A stretch of 64,000 nt of DNA from contig JAVYIG010002737.1 of assembly GCA_035222895.1 (NCBI GenBank), positions 1-64,000 on the forward strand, written 5' to 3'. The position numbers and the translations under genes were made by a program. Origin of the DNA: Strongylocentrotus droebachiensis (taxonomy: Eukaryota; Echinodermata; Echinoidea; Camarodonta; Strongylocentrotidae). Under the pieces are notes generated by a model, which was not told the DNA's origin, did no database searches, and saw only the letters and a list, made by a program, of their open reading frames with translations. Below are positions 54,067-64,000 of the stretch, in pieces. How positions within the stretch are numbered: position 1 is the stretch's first letter; the number at the start of each line of letters is the position of its first letter.

Positions 54067-56197
54067 CAGGGGCGTCGCCAAAGGGGGGGGGGGGGGTGTG
54101 GGGGGTGCGACACCCCCCCCACCTGTCAGGATATTGTCGGTAAAATTGCGCTGCCGTCGGGAAAAAGAGAAAAGGGGGAGGGGAAAAAAGAGAGGGAAAA
54201 AAGAGAGGGAAAAAAAGAGGGGAAAAAAGAGAGGGAAAAAAAGAGAGGGAAAAGAAAAGAGAAGAAAGAAAGAGAAAAGAAAAAAAGAGGGAGGAGAGGA
54301 AAGAAAGGGGAAAAAAAGAAAGGAAAAAAGAAGAAATAAGAGTGAAAGGGAAACAAAAGAAACGGGAGATGAAAGAGAGGAGAGAGATGGGAGGTAAGAG
54401 TCTGAGAGAGGAGGAGTGGGAGTAAAAGAGAGAAGGGGGTTGTTGGGTGGAGTCGTCTCGTCGAGGGAGCAAAAAAAGACACGGGTAAATATGTTGCTGT
54501 GTCGGGTCAGCTGTGTCGGTATTCTTGCTCGATCCTCGTGTACTATATCAATGCAGAAGTTTGAAGTCGGTGAGATGTATATTGTCGGTCGGCCGACAAG
54601 TTTTTTTCCCTACGAACTGTGACTTCTTATCCACTGTGACGACTTTAAGAGTGACTACAACTACAATACTTGTATTTTCTCGAAGTTTCACTTTCCTATA
54701 ATATCAGCTAAAGAAATTTTTTCGGGGAAACTAAATTCAAACAAGGTTTAAGAGTCAACAACGGTACGACGAATCGTCTTCCTTTCTTTATATTGTGATG
54801 AAACGCCAAAAATTCCGCACTTCGCGCGGAAGGGGAAACTTCATTTAGACGAGTCGAGAACGGTACAACGAATCGTCTTCTTTCTCTAATAATTTAAGGA
54901 AAAGTCAAAGCTTCCGCGCTTCGCGCGAAAGTGGAGAACTGAATTCAGAAAAATAGAGCTTATTAAAAGTCGAAAACGGTACAACGAATCGTGTTCTTTC
55001 TCTAATAATTTGAGGAAACGTCAAAGCTTTCGCGCTTCGCGCGAGAGGGGGAAACTGAATTCAGATGAATAGGGCTTAATAAGATTCGAAAACGGTACGA
55101 GAAATTGTCTCCCTTTCTCTTTATTGTGATGAAACGCCAAAAATTCCACGCTTCGCGCGGAAGGGGAAAACTTCATTTAGACGAGTCGAGAACAGTACGA
55201 CGAATCGTCTTCTTTCTCTAATAATTTAAAGAAACGCCAAAGCTTCCGCGCTTCGCGCGATAGGGGGAAACTGAATTCAAACAAAATTAATAGGGCTTAT
55301 TTAGAGTCGAAAACGGTACAACGAATAGTGTTTTTCTCTAATAATTTGAGGAAACGTCAAAGCTTTCGCGCTTCGCGCGAGAGGGGGAAACTGAATTCAG
55401 ATGAATAGGGCTTATTAAGAGTCGAAAACGGTACGACAAATCGTCTTCTTTCTCTAATAATTTAATGAAACGTCAAAACTTCCGCGCTTCACGTAGGAGG
55501 GGGTAGCTTCATTCAGATAAGGATTAAGAGTCGAGAACAGTACACCGAATCGTCTGCTTTTTCTCATAATTTAATGAAACGTCAAAGCTTCCGCGCTTTG
55601 CGCGGGAGGGGGGGGGGAACTGAATTCAGAAAAGGATAAACAGTCGAGAACGATACAGCAAATCGTCTTCTTTTTTATAATAATTTAATGAAACGTCAAA
55701 GCTTTCGCGCTTCGCGCGGGAGGGGGGGGGGGGGGGGGACTTCATTCAGCCAAGGATTACCAGTCGAAAACGGTACAATTAATCGTCTTTTTTTCCTAAT
55801 AATTTAAGGAAACCTCTAAGCTTCCGCGCTTCGCGCGGGAGGCCCATCACCCACCCCCCCTAATGAGCGCACTTTTATGTGATTCCCTTGCTCATTACCG
55901 CCCCTCCCTAAAATAAGATCCTAGCTCCGCGCCTGCATTAAAATATATAGCTATGATGCTGACTAAATTGAAGAAATAATTCGTATATTTATGTCGTCGA
56001 GGAAAATGACAATTTTGCGCATATGCAAGTACTATAGATAGTCCATAGGAAAAAAGAATTTAGCCTTCGGCCCCAGGTTTATAGGGTTGAATTTGTAGAT
56101 ATTGGACATTTAATTTTGTCGGTAATTGGTGGCTAGTTTTGTCGGTAATCGTTGGCCTCTACACCCCCCCACTGAAAAAGGTCTAGCGACGCCCCTG
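54067..56197 (-). mobile_element. hAT-like element, copy F, complete
   Basis: The best-preserved copy, 2131 bp. Ends CAGGGGCGTCGCC and GCGACGCCCCTG with exact 8-bp duplication ccaacgag (54059-54066, 56198-56205), taken from the 32-bp array. Order: G run, gtgcgacacc, cctgtcaggatattgtcggt, purine tract (54160-54420), ttgttgggtggagtcg, gctgtgtcggtattcttgct, ggtcggccgacaag, ten hairpin minisatellite units (54740-55830), gattccctt..ccgcccctcc, ttaccgac-type block, C run. No transposase ORF. The ORFs reading into it from the array are chance. Confidence 0.9.
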
Positions 56198-56260
56198 CCA
56201 ACGAGCCAACAAGACCGACAGCCCAGAAGACCGACAGCCAAGAGCAATATACCATATAAC
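56198..56260 (+). repeat. Remainder of the 32-bp array beyond the transposon
   Basis: ccaacgagccaacaagaccgacagcccagaagaccgacagcc, degenerate end units of the array split by copy F. Confidence 0.75.
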
Positions 56261-56261
56261 A

Positions 56262-56625
56262 AGAGCAATATACCATGAGAAAGGCAGCCCCCAAAATAAA
56301 AATGACTTCTCAGAAATTGTCCCAGTTGCCTTTCATCAATTTTAAGGTTCCCGAAACCAACAAAGCCACATTATTACTTTCTTTTCCATTAAAAACACGT
56401 ATTTCTTTGTCAATATTCGTTCTTTCCTTCTTTTTTTTGGTTCTCATGTATGTGTCCATTATATACCGTTTCTTTAACTTCAAGTAATAATGTTTTAGAA
56501 CTTAATCATTATTAACACTGAACTAAAAATGCTGAAATGTAGTGTAGCTCTAACTGTTTGAAAATTAAAATAAGAAAAACCCGTTATATGATTTTAAACC
56601 TTAAACACTTTTTTCTGGATGATTT
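56262..56625. other. No gene supported
   Basis: A 70-codon ORF (56275-56487) ends in a hydrophobic stretch (SIFVLSFFFLVLMYVSIIY), but it has no partner exon, conserved copy or codon signal. Treated as chance. Confidence 0.35.
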
Positions 56626-56629
56626 TTTT

Positions 56630-57075
56630 TTACAGCAGTTGAAATTGGTGATAACGAATTATAAAAGATTGACTAGACAAAATTTCTAGGTGTGACAATT
56701 AATGCAAAATGTTCATGGAAGGAGCATGTAAATGATATCGAGAGCTATTGGTGTAATAAATCGTGTAAAACATATTGTTCAACTTTAGGTATCTTTAATG
56801 TTGTATGATACTCTTATTTTATCATATTTATCATATTGCAAAATAGTATGGGGAAATTGTGCAATAACAACAATCAATAGATTGTGTATAATTAGAAAAC
56901 ATGCATTGAGAATCATGTACAATACCCCTCCTGTAGCCATAGCGCTCCTCTTTTAGTCAACTAAATCAATTTGCTATTTATTTATGTCAATATTTTAATT
57001 CCCGTCTAAAGTGAGGTTTTCTGCGTACAAAAGAAATCCCAAATTATGTATTGTTTCATCAACATTTGTCTTCAT
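56630..57075 (+). pseudogene. LINE reverse-transcriptase fragment, C-terminal
   Basis: Broken frames read KFLGVTINAKCSWKEHVNDI, RAIGVINRVKHIVQL, LMLYDTLILSYLSYCKIVWG NC (split), TTINRLCIIRKHALRIMYNT and later STKSICYLFMSIF. This is the thumb/connection region of a CR1-superclade RT, with small deletions. No catalytic YADD. A G run of about 37 begins just downstream at 57079. Confidence 0.7.
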
Positions 57076-57419
57076 ACCCCCTTTTTTGGGGGGGGGGGGG
57101 GGGGGGGGGGGGGTTGGTGGAATATTTGCAGAAGTGTGTCTTAAATGACACCCTCTTTCACATTATGATACAATTTAAGTGAAATTTTGCCTTCACATTT
57201 TTTGCGAATTTGGGGCTCCTCCTTTTGATGTTTTCGACAATTAATCGATCTTTCCAAGATACTTTTGTAATAATTTGTTTTTAAAGGGCAACTGCACCGC
57301 AAAACAAGCTGCTTTTAATGAAAGCAGAGAAAAAAGAGAAAAAGATCAGTGACAGTTAAAGAAAGATATGACAATTAATAAGAAAGTTGTTTTTAACAGA
57401 TAAAAGTAATACTAATATT

Positions 57420-57493
57420 ATCTCTCCTGACTTGACTTGCGAGATAATAATCTCTCAGGTCAAATTATCTCTCAAGTCAAATCAGGAGAGATG
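57420..57493. repeat. Palindrome with about 28-bp arms
   Basis: atctctcctgacttgacttg-cgagataat faces attatctctcaagtcaaatc-aggagagat across a 15-nt spacer that repeats the word tctctcaggtcaa. Two mismatches in the arms. Confidence 0.75.
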
Positions 57494-58267
57494 ACATTAT
57501 CTCTTTCCGCTTGAACATTTCGTTTTTACTTGCCTCTTTATTTGCATTGAATGAATTAGTTAATTATATAAATATTTGTTCATTTACTTCTGTTTTGAAA
57601 TATATGTATTAAATGGGGTTGTTTTAAACAATTAATGATAATCGGAACTATGTTGATTTAAGAGGTTCTAGAATCTAGAGTGTTATAGCGAAACGCTACA
57701 TAAATGGGAGAGTTGATAACAATTGCAATTTTCCCTACAAATCTATTAATCCAAATCAAGCATAAATAAGTGAAACATGGTTTTACACTTTTTTGCAAAA
57801 TAATAAACAAAGATTTGTTTAGTGAAAAACTTTCTTTTCATGCTTTTGATGTTTAATGCCAATATGGCAAACATAGCTCAAAAGTCATCTAGGAAAAAGT
57901 AAAAAGTCCTTGTTGATTTATGATGGGTCATGATGCAGTTCGGAGTGAATGATCTTTGGGATAAAGATGTCGAGCATTAAAGGGTTAGTTCTACTTGTCA
58001 TATGCATGAAATTTGCTTTTCACCCTTAGAAAATTGTGTTGAAAAAAAAGTAATAACAACTGTAGACTTTTTTTAAATTCATATAAATATCGCACAGCTT
58101 TACATAACGTTTTGCATTACATATCGGGACTAAATTGACAAGGAGAAAAGTTATGTTGTGAACGTCAATTTGCATGATTTTCTTCTTCGTTCGATTTCTA
58201 CAATATATCCTCCCGGGTTTTTCTGCTTCCAATAAGACCACATTTTTACGACGGGCTGCATTAGTGC

Positions 58268-58320
58268 GCGTGAAAGAGAGAGAGGGAGAGAGAGAGAGAG
58301 AGAGAGAGAGGGACAGATAC

Positions 58321-58376
<56 letters not shown>
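58268..58376. repeat. (GA)n microsatellite
   Basis: About 110 bp of GA with a few interruptions (gggacagatac). Confidence 0.9.
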
Positions 58377-58378
<2 letters not shown>

Positions 58379-59075
58379 AGAGGAGATATAAGATACAAGG
58401 TAAAAAAAAAGAGACTGGATAATAAACGAAACATATGAAAGAAGGGGAACAATTTGCAACACACAGAGAAGGAAATGAAGGATATATTCAAAGGAAAATA
58501 TAAACGAAACAATGAAACAAAACTAATATAGAAATAAAAACATGCAAATTAAAGCTTTCTGCCTAAGTAGAAAAAGAAACAACAGAAACAAAGGCCAGTC
58601 GACCAGACGCATGGACACGTTTTGAATATAAAGAAATGTCTTAATTAAAGGCCTAGATAAATAGAGACGGCCGTGTGATCTTTCAAATGACAGGAGACAA
58701 TATTAGGATTAAATCGAACGAAATGTAGTATTTCGATGTACCTTTTATTCGATTTAGCTTCAATTCAACTCATACGACAGACTTCTACTCGTTCGTCGAG
58801 TCGGAGGACTGAAAGGTCCGATATATTTAACGCCGAAAGCAGAATAATGGGAGACGCTGATCACAAAACAACAGTCTATTTTTGACCTGTATTACGGTTG
58901 TATAGCAGGCAAATCTTGTTTGTCTCGTTAATGTATGTATACTAGTTTAGTGAGGGTTTCTGTCTAAGAAAAAACAAATTATGCATAGGATTAGGAATGT
59001 TTTGCAGGCGCTGCGGAGTATGATCGAGTTTAGGGTGTGGTAATGGAGGGTTGTGCAGTCACTCTTGCTTGCGCC

Positions 59076-59315
59076 TTGACACTATGAACATGTCATGACG
59101 GACAAAGAAAGAGGACAAAATATACAGTTCCTCAGGTAAACAAAGGAACATCCTTCACTGCTATTATGTAAAAATGTGTAGAACAGGTGTCACATGCATA
59201 TTCACCTGTTCTACACATTTTTACATAATAGCAGTGAAGGGATGTTCCTTTGTCTACCTGAGGAACTGCATATTTTGTCCTCTTTCTTTGTCCGTTATGT
59301 TCAAAGTGTGATCAT
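59076..59315. repeat. Long near-perfect hairpin, arms about 113 bp, 13-nt loop
   Basis: 59110-59189 (gaggacaaaatatacagttc, ctcaggtaaacaaaggaaca, tccttcactgctattatg, taaaaatgtgtagaacaggtg) pairs with 59203-59282 with only a few mismatches; the arms extend outward at lower identity to about 59076 and 59315. Loop tcacatgcatatt. No ORF. It could be a MITE, a recent inverted duplication or a hairpin RNA source. Confidence 0.85.
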
Positions 59316-59811
59316 CTGTCTCCTGAAAGTGATTAAACTCCAATGCAAAGGAGCACCCAGTTACAGTTCGCAACATACTGAGCTAATTTAAGCGAAGTTT
59401 TAATCTTTGTTGAAAGGAGTCGAGGGTTGGTGTCTAAATCTAATGAGGTTTATGATAGCATCGGGTTCTAGTTAGATTGAACCTCCATTTTCCTTCGGAA
59501 CATCAAAAGAAAATTTATACTAGACCTTTTACTTACATTTTATGCACACTGTTTACACAATTTTTTTCTTTACAACCCGAAAGCTTGTCCGAGACTTGCC
59601 CGAAACAGCAACAAGTAATGTATGTAGACTGGATTCCGAGTAATGTAGTTTATTTATTAATATAAGGTTAATGGAATAACTCAACACTAGGTCCACAGGA
59701 AATAAACATCCATACATTTAAATATGTCAGTAAAACGGTTATAATTGAGAGTTTCAGGAAAAGTAGAAAAAGTTTACCACGTTTAGACTGTGTAGTAGGT
59801 CGACATTTAAA

Positions 59812-60185
59812 GATAAAGTTGAGTTCTAGTCCGGCGATTGCATTGTGAAAGTAACGCTGTGGAAGTGATCAGAAAATTTGATCACGTAGCACAAAGTATT
59901 GGTGTGTACTGCAAGGTTCTTGAGTCATCAAAATAATAAGTAATATGGCCCAGTATCGGTAAAGTGACAAGCACTGTACATAGAAAGAATGGGACTACAC
60001 AAACATGTGGCATAAAAATCAGGCCTCATTTTTAAGCTGTTACTTGTCATATTTATAATATGAAGGCATTTGAAGAGCCATGCTTTTCAGGGAACTTTTT
60101 TTCTTTAAAATGCTTTCACACTTGCATGATAACAGCGATAACGCTCACAAATTATTTTCTCACCTCTCCCCAGAACTCAACCTTC
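59812..60185. repeat. Dispersed repeat H (copy 2)
   Basis: 59812-59940 is the reverse complement of the 17640-17770/63550-63690 type (attgcattgtgaaag, tgatcagaaaatttgatcac, gtattggtgtgtactgcaa). 60007-60185 aligns with 36473-37130 without the TIR insert. Confidence 0.6.
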
Positions 60186-60223
60186 TCTTTAAGCTGCATA
60201 ATAGGCATCGTACATTGAAAGCG

Positions 60224-60374
60224 TTCGTTATGCTACGGTCACAAAGGTTCGTACGAACGATAATTTCGTACGAATCTCCCTGTTTTTCCATTGTCTTCCC
60301 GAATTTTCATTGTCTGAAAATCGTTCGTACGGCGTTCGTAGCAGTTCGTAATGGCATTTGTGACCGAGGCTTAG
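60224..60374. mobile_element. Small MITE-like unit with inverted ends
   Basis: Ends gctacggtcacaaagg and gcatttgtgaccgaggc are inverted copies; inside, gttcgtacgaacgataattt and gaaaatcgttcgtacggcg are also inverted. About 150 bp, non-coding, no clear target duplication. Confidence 0.5.
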
Positions 60375-60379
60375 CAAAG

Positions 60380-60960
60380 CTGTACTTTTGGAAAGAAAAT
60401 TATTGGAAAATATGTGGTTGAAATCAAGCTCTTAGCGTCCTGCCTTTAAAAAAAAAGGAAGAAGGAGGCCCTTTTTTCTTCGAAATGGCTGCTTGGTACA
60501 ATTTCCCTGATGTCCAGCCAGTCGGGCTATTTCTCAAGATGGCCGCCAGCATTCAGTAAAACATCATTTTAGCAGTATGTTTTTCATGTCTTTTCATTGA
60601 AAAAATAAAATAAACGTTTTGTCTAAGGATATCATATGGAGAGATGAAGAGAGACAGAGAGAGATGTATGGCAGTAGATAGATATAGGGAAGGAGAGAGG
60701 GAGACGGGGTATAGTCATGTAAAAATACATGAGCTGGACAGAGGGATCAAAGAGGAATCAGTATGCATGCACTTCGAAGAAGAGAGGATAGTAAGAAAAC
60801 ATGGTAGGGGTAAAATAAGAATACAAAGGGCAAAGGGAAGAGCTAGAGAAAATTAACGTCCGAAGACATAAAAGAGGGAGAACGATAGCCAGAGGCGGGA
60901 GAGGGTGAGAGAGTATAGAAAAAGAGAGGCAGAGACAGACTGAGACCTAGACCAGCTGAT
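60380..60960. other. No gene seen; purine-rich stretch
   Basis: 60630-60960 is GA-rich, producing a chance ORF at 60644-60856. Confidence 0.45.
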
Positions 60961-60963
60961 GGT

Positions 60964-61275
60964 CGTTTTAATCTTTCGCCCTTTCCCAAATGCGCGCGCG
61001 TGTATGAAATGCGTACTCCCCACCAATTCACCTTCCCCGAAACGTTTTAATCTTTCGCCCTTTCCCAAATGCGCGCGCGTGTATGAAATGCGTACTCCCC
61101 ACCAATTCACCTTCCCCGAAACGTTTTAATCTTTCGCCCTTTCCCAAATGCGCGCGCGTGTATGAAATGCGTACTCCCCACCAATTCACCTTCCCCGAAA
61201 CGTTTTAATCTTTCGCCCTTTCCCAAATGCGCGCGCGTGTATGAAATGCGTACTCCCCACCAATTCACCTTCCCC
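60964..61275. repeat. 79-bp tandem repeat, four identical copies
   Basis: Unit starts cgttttaatctttcgccctt and contains gcgcgcgcg and cgtactccccaccaattcac; starts at 60964, 61043, 61122 and 61201, the last lacking the final gaaa. The copies look identical, so the array is recent. The alternating GC run in each unit could adopt Z-DNA. Confidence 0.9.
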
Positions 61276-61279
61276 TCAG

Positions 61280-61860
61280 GCTCTGTTTCCGTACGTGTGT
61301 ACTAGTATTATGTGAGCGCGCACGGATCATGACTGTAGAGAACAGTCCAGGCAGTGGACTAACTGAGACCCGGCAAGAGAAGAACAGGGAGGCAGAGCAA
61401 TAGAGAGAGGGAGACAAAGAGAGGGAGACGGTGAAAGAGAGAGAGAGATGCAGAGACGGAGCAAGAGGGTGCAGAACAACAGGGGACAAGGGAAACATAG
61501 CAAGAGAGAGGAGAGAGAGATGCAATGGAGGACGATGCATTCAATATTTCCAGCTTAAATAAAATTGATTATTTACTATATAGAGAGAAAGAGAGAAGTT
61601 ATAGACATGTAAACAATTTTATGTCCGTGGGAGAGACGTGGACATTGCATATACCTGGGCTGAATAACTGGAAAATATAAGCGTCATATTTCACGCATGA
61701 GTGATTAAAAACAATTTGAAGAAAGGGTACCAACAAGTCATTTGGCGGACGGTATATGAATTTCAAAGAGAAAATCCCATTTCTAGAAAGTTCAATTTCT
61801 GCCCTTTCATATGACACCCCAATCAGGAAAAATGAGCCAGGAATAACAAAGTTCTGTTTG
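61280..61860. other. No gene seen
   Basis: GA-rich to 61600, then unassigned sequence. ORFs at 61265-61817 have no domain. Confidence 0.4.
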
Positions 61861-61865
61861 TTTAA

Positions 61866-62367
61866 AGGTAATACAAAGTTTTGGGAAATTTTGAAAATTG
61901 GGTGGTGGTGATTCTTTTCAATTTTGATATATTTGGATGCTCCTGTGGATGTAATATAAGCACTAGAAAAGTTAGCACCTAAAACGCTTCTGCTTTCGAG
62001 AAAAATTGAATATAAAAATTTACCGGTGCTCCCGGTAAATTTTGATAAATTTCAAAATAGCGACTACGGCCGTACAATGGTAGCTGCGACCATGAACATT
62101 TCAGAATATGTAGTTGTGATATATAATTTCCAAACGGGAATAGCTAATCGGTCCATTTTAGTCAAGAAACATTGTTTTATAGCTTAATTAATATCTTGAC
62201 CTTGAGAGGGAGCTATACAACATAAAGAGTTTATTATTTATAATTTCATAACTTTAGAATCGATTTCAACCGCGACAACGATCACTGAATATTGTAGGGT
62301 CGCATATGCTTCCAATATGTTCATTTGAACCAAATTCGTGACCCCATACCAAAACTTTGTAATACCT
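61866..62367. mobile_element. 502-bp MITE with TTAA target duplication
   Basis: Ends AGGTAATACAAAGTTTTGGG and, reverse-complemented, AGGTATTACAAAGTTTTGGT. TTAA flanks both sides (61862-61865, 62368-62371). TTAA targets are used by piggyBac and Kolobok superfamilies; which one applies cannot be told. Homologous to the older 7504-7978 copy. No ORF. Confidence 0.85.
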
Positions 62368-62374
62368 TTAAAGT

Positions 62375-63455
62375 ACTGCTTGCTTTTCCATAATTTGATT
62401 AAACAAAATCGTTTTCACTGGCTGCCCGCCGTATCAAAAAACAGAGTTAACAAAAGACTTAACTCCGTTTCGTTGACAAACAAGAGGAAAGACTAGATGC
62501 ATGGCTTATAAAACATCGATAATTCTCGGTTTCGTTTTCTTCTGGGACGCACTGTATAGGTTTAATAGACGACAAGGAATCAGATTTCCTATAGGGTTGT
62601 ACACAAACTATTGACATTCATCTCCCAAAGAAAAAACACGCAAAATTTGGCATTTTATACATTGTTTGTGATTGTTTATGTTATGATAGTCGAGGAAGGT
62701 AATAAAATCAAATGTAAAATGGAAGCATTTTTGTTTTTAATTGACCCATCGGGAATCGAACCTTCGAACCAGGGACGATTGAATGCAAACGGACTTGGCA
62801 TAGTCGCAATTTCAACTTTAAATTGAAAATGTAGACATGTTCCCAACACCAGATCAAAAAAAAAAAAAAGGAAGGTCCCCCTATAGCCCATAGTCTCAGT
62901 AATAATAACGAAAATTCGGGGAAAATGGAGCAAAAATAAGCATGATACTGCTAAAAGAACAATGCCATGTAGAAGGTAGATTGAACGAAACTCACCTTCT
63001 ATAGGCATAAGACGTAAATTAAGAAATTTCTGGCATGTCCCCTTTAATTGAAATTTTCATTATGATGACGTCATCAAAATGAAAAGTGGTGGTGACTGAG
63101 CTTGGACATATTTGTCTTAGCTACAACATATCATATTTTGGAAGAAAATCAATCAACATTTACAGAGATACAATAAATTTTCCATAAATAGTCTGACGTC
63201 ATAATATGCAAATTCGTATTTTGAGTTCCAAGGCAATTGGGATAGTGTCACGATAGACTTAAAGGCCAAATGAGACATGAAATCATATTTCCGACTCATA
63301 CTCTATTTAAATATGAAACAAAATTGGGGGTTCCCGTGCATCCCAACGAGTTATAATGGATGTTGTATAGGCATGTTTTTGCCCATATATGCTATGTATT
63401 ACAAGAGTTCGCGCGTACGGGCATGTATCTTGAACGGACGGTCATTTAGTTATTA
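62375..63455. other. No gene seen; possible SINE remnant
   Basis: On the minus strand near 62740-62770 a B-box-like word (ggttcgattcccga) appears without a good A box. The remainder is unassigned. Confidence 0.35.
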
Positions 63456-63460
63456 AAGAT

Positions 63461-63694
63461 AAAGGTGAGTTCTGGTAAAAAAAAAAAAAAAAATTAATTC
63501 TCACAGAATCAAACCAAAATTACACTGAATGTTCAAGATTAGAAGTAAATAAACTGGGCTAAATTATTTATGATTTTGATGACTCCAGAACTTTGCAGTA
63601 CACACCAATACTTACATGCTACATGATCAACCTTTTCTGATCCATTTCACACCTTTTCTTTCACAATGCAATCGGATGACCAGAGCTCACCTTT
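63461..63694. mobile_element. Dispersed repeat H with inverted ends (copy 3), 234 bp
   Basis: Begins AAAGGTGAGTTCTGGT and ends ACCAGAGCTCACCTTT, imperfect inverted repeats. Inside: gatgactccagaac, tacacaccaatactta, catgctacatgatcaacc, ctttcacaatgca. Relatives at 17640-17770 and 59812-59940. Non-coding MITE-like element. Confidence 0.65.
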
Positions 63695-63699
63695 ATTTT

Positions 63700-64000
63700 T
63701 TATGGTCATAAAAATATATACATGGTACAAAAGGAGGAATGATTTTTCGTTCGGCCGTCTATGACAGACCACCTAACGAGATATGAATTCGTCACTGAAG
63801 ACGAATGAGGTGGTCTGGAAGTTTTTCTTTCTTCAAAGATCTCATTTGGAGAGATGAAGATATATATATATATATATACACACATTGTGAAAAGGTTGGG
63901 CAATATTTTCCAACACTTTGCCCAACGTTGTGCCAATAGTCAACCCAACCATCTATTGGGCAATATTTTGCCTAGTGGTATTGGTAAATGTAAGTATGTG
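63700..64000. other. No gene seen; (TA)n and short words repeated
   Basis: (TA)n at 63859-63879. The word ttgggcaatattttccaacact / ttgggcaatattttgcctag occurs twice near 63896 and 63956. Confidence 0.4.

Larger units (their letters stand above)
57085..59070. other. No gene seen; contains palindrome and (GA)n
   Basis: Palindrome at 57420-57493 and (GA)n at 58268-58376, listed separately. Otherwise AT-rich. Confidence 0.45.

Noticed and set aside
53158-54397. 393- and 408-codon ORFs that could be a repetitive secreted protein
   Set aside because: The 32-bp unit is open in every plus frame, both ORFs run into transposon copy F, and the sequence starts after the stop codon of Ig copy 2. Kept as a repeat, not as a gene.
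56275-56487. Small possible membrane protein
   Set aside because: A single short ORF with a hydrophobic end in AT-rich DNA; no conservation or expression evidence visible.
58151-58512. Ser/Leu repeat ORFs
   Set aside because: They are translations of the (GA)n microsatellite.
60843-61110. Duplicated minus-strand ORFs with the same start peptide
   Set aside because: Caused by the 79-bp tandem repeat; no domain and no splice context.
62740-62810. B-box-like word on the minus strand
   Set aside because: No convincing A box or acceptor stem; too weak to call a tRNA or SINE.

Overview
The window looks like intergenic-rich nuclear DNA of a marine invertebrate deuterostome, most likely an echinoderm. 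This is an inference from split genes with GT-AG introns, many CR1/Daphne-type and Rex1-like LINEs, tRNA-derived SINEs, hAT-type elements, the recurrent motif gtaggcctac, and very long G and C tracts. No species assignment can be proven by eye. There are no operons, rRNA genes, genuine tRNA genes or CRISPR arrays.

The only cellular genes I can support are two tandem copies (+ strand, about 20.1-34.5 kb and 43.7-53.2 kb) of an immunoglobulin-superfamily membrane protein. Each has five exons with all introns in phase 1: signal peptide, V-type Ig domain, C2-like Ig domain, transmembrane segment, short cytoplasmic tail. In both copies the V exon is broken by different lesions: a 20-bp deletion in copy 1, and a 28-bp deletion plus a Trp-to-stop change in copy 2. 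The other four exons are open. Skipping the V exon keeps the frame, so each locus could still make a one-Ig membrane protein, or both could be pseudogenes. A third, partial piece of the same segment lies at 35.9-36.4 kb.

The rest is nested mobile and satellite DNA. A non-autonomous hAT-like family (ends CAGGGGCGTCGC, 8-bp target duplications) is present six times (1.2, 13.3, 18.4, 22.8, 34.6 and 54.1 kb). It carries a variable internal minisatellite whose units contain a GC-rich hairpin, and a long purine/pyrimidine tract. The 22.8-kb copy holds a 5'-truncated Rex1-like LINE. The 54.1-kb copy sits inside a 32-bp tandem array that follows the stop codon of Ig copy 2. A terminal-inverted-repeat element at 37.5-43.2 kb contains a pyrimidine-rich array, and that array was itself interrupted by a nearly complete CR1-like LINE encoding the end of an esterase-type ORF1, an APE endonuclease and a reverse transcriptase.

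Other elements with visible ends are at 8.93, 17.89, 36.5, 45.74, 48.4, 61.87 and 63.46 kb. Tandem satellites lie at 2.5-3.8, 11.9-12.4, 18.2-20.0 (split) and 60.96-61.28 kb, and a long near-perfect hairpin lies at 59.1-59.3 kb. Most short ORFs of the window are chance readings through purine/pyrimidine tracts and are not annotated.
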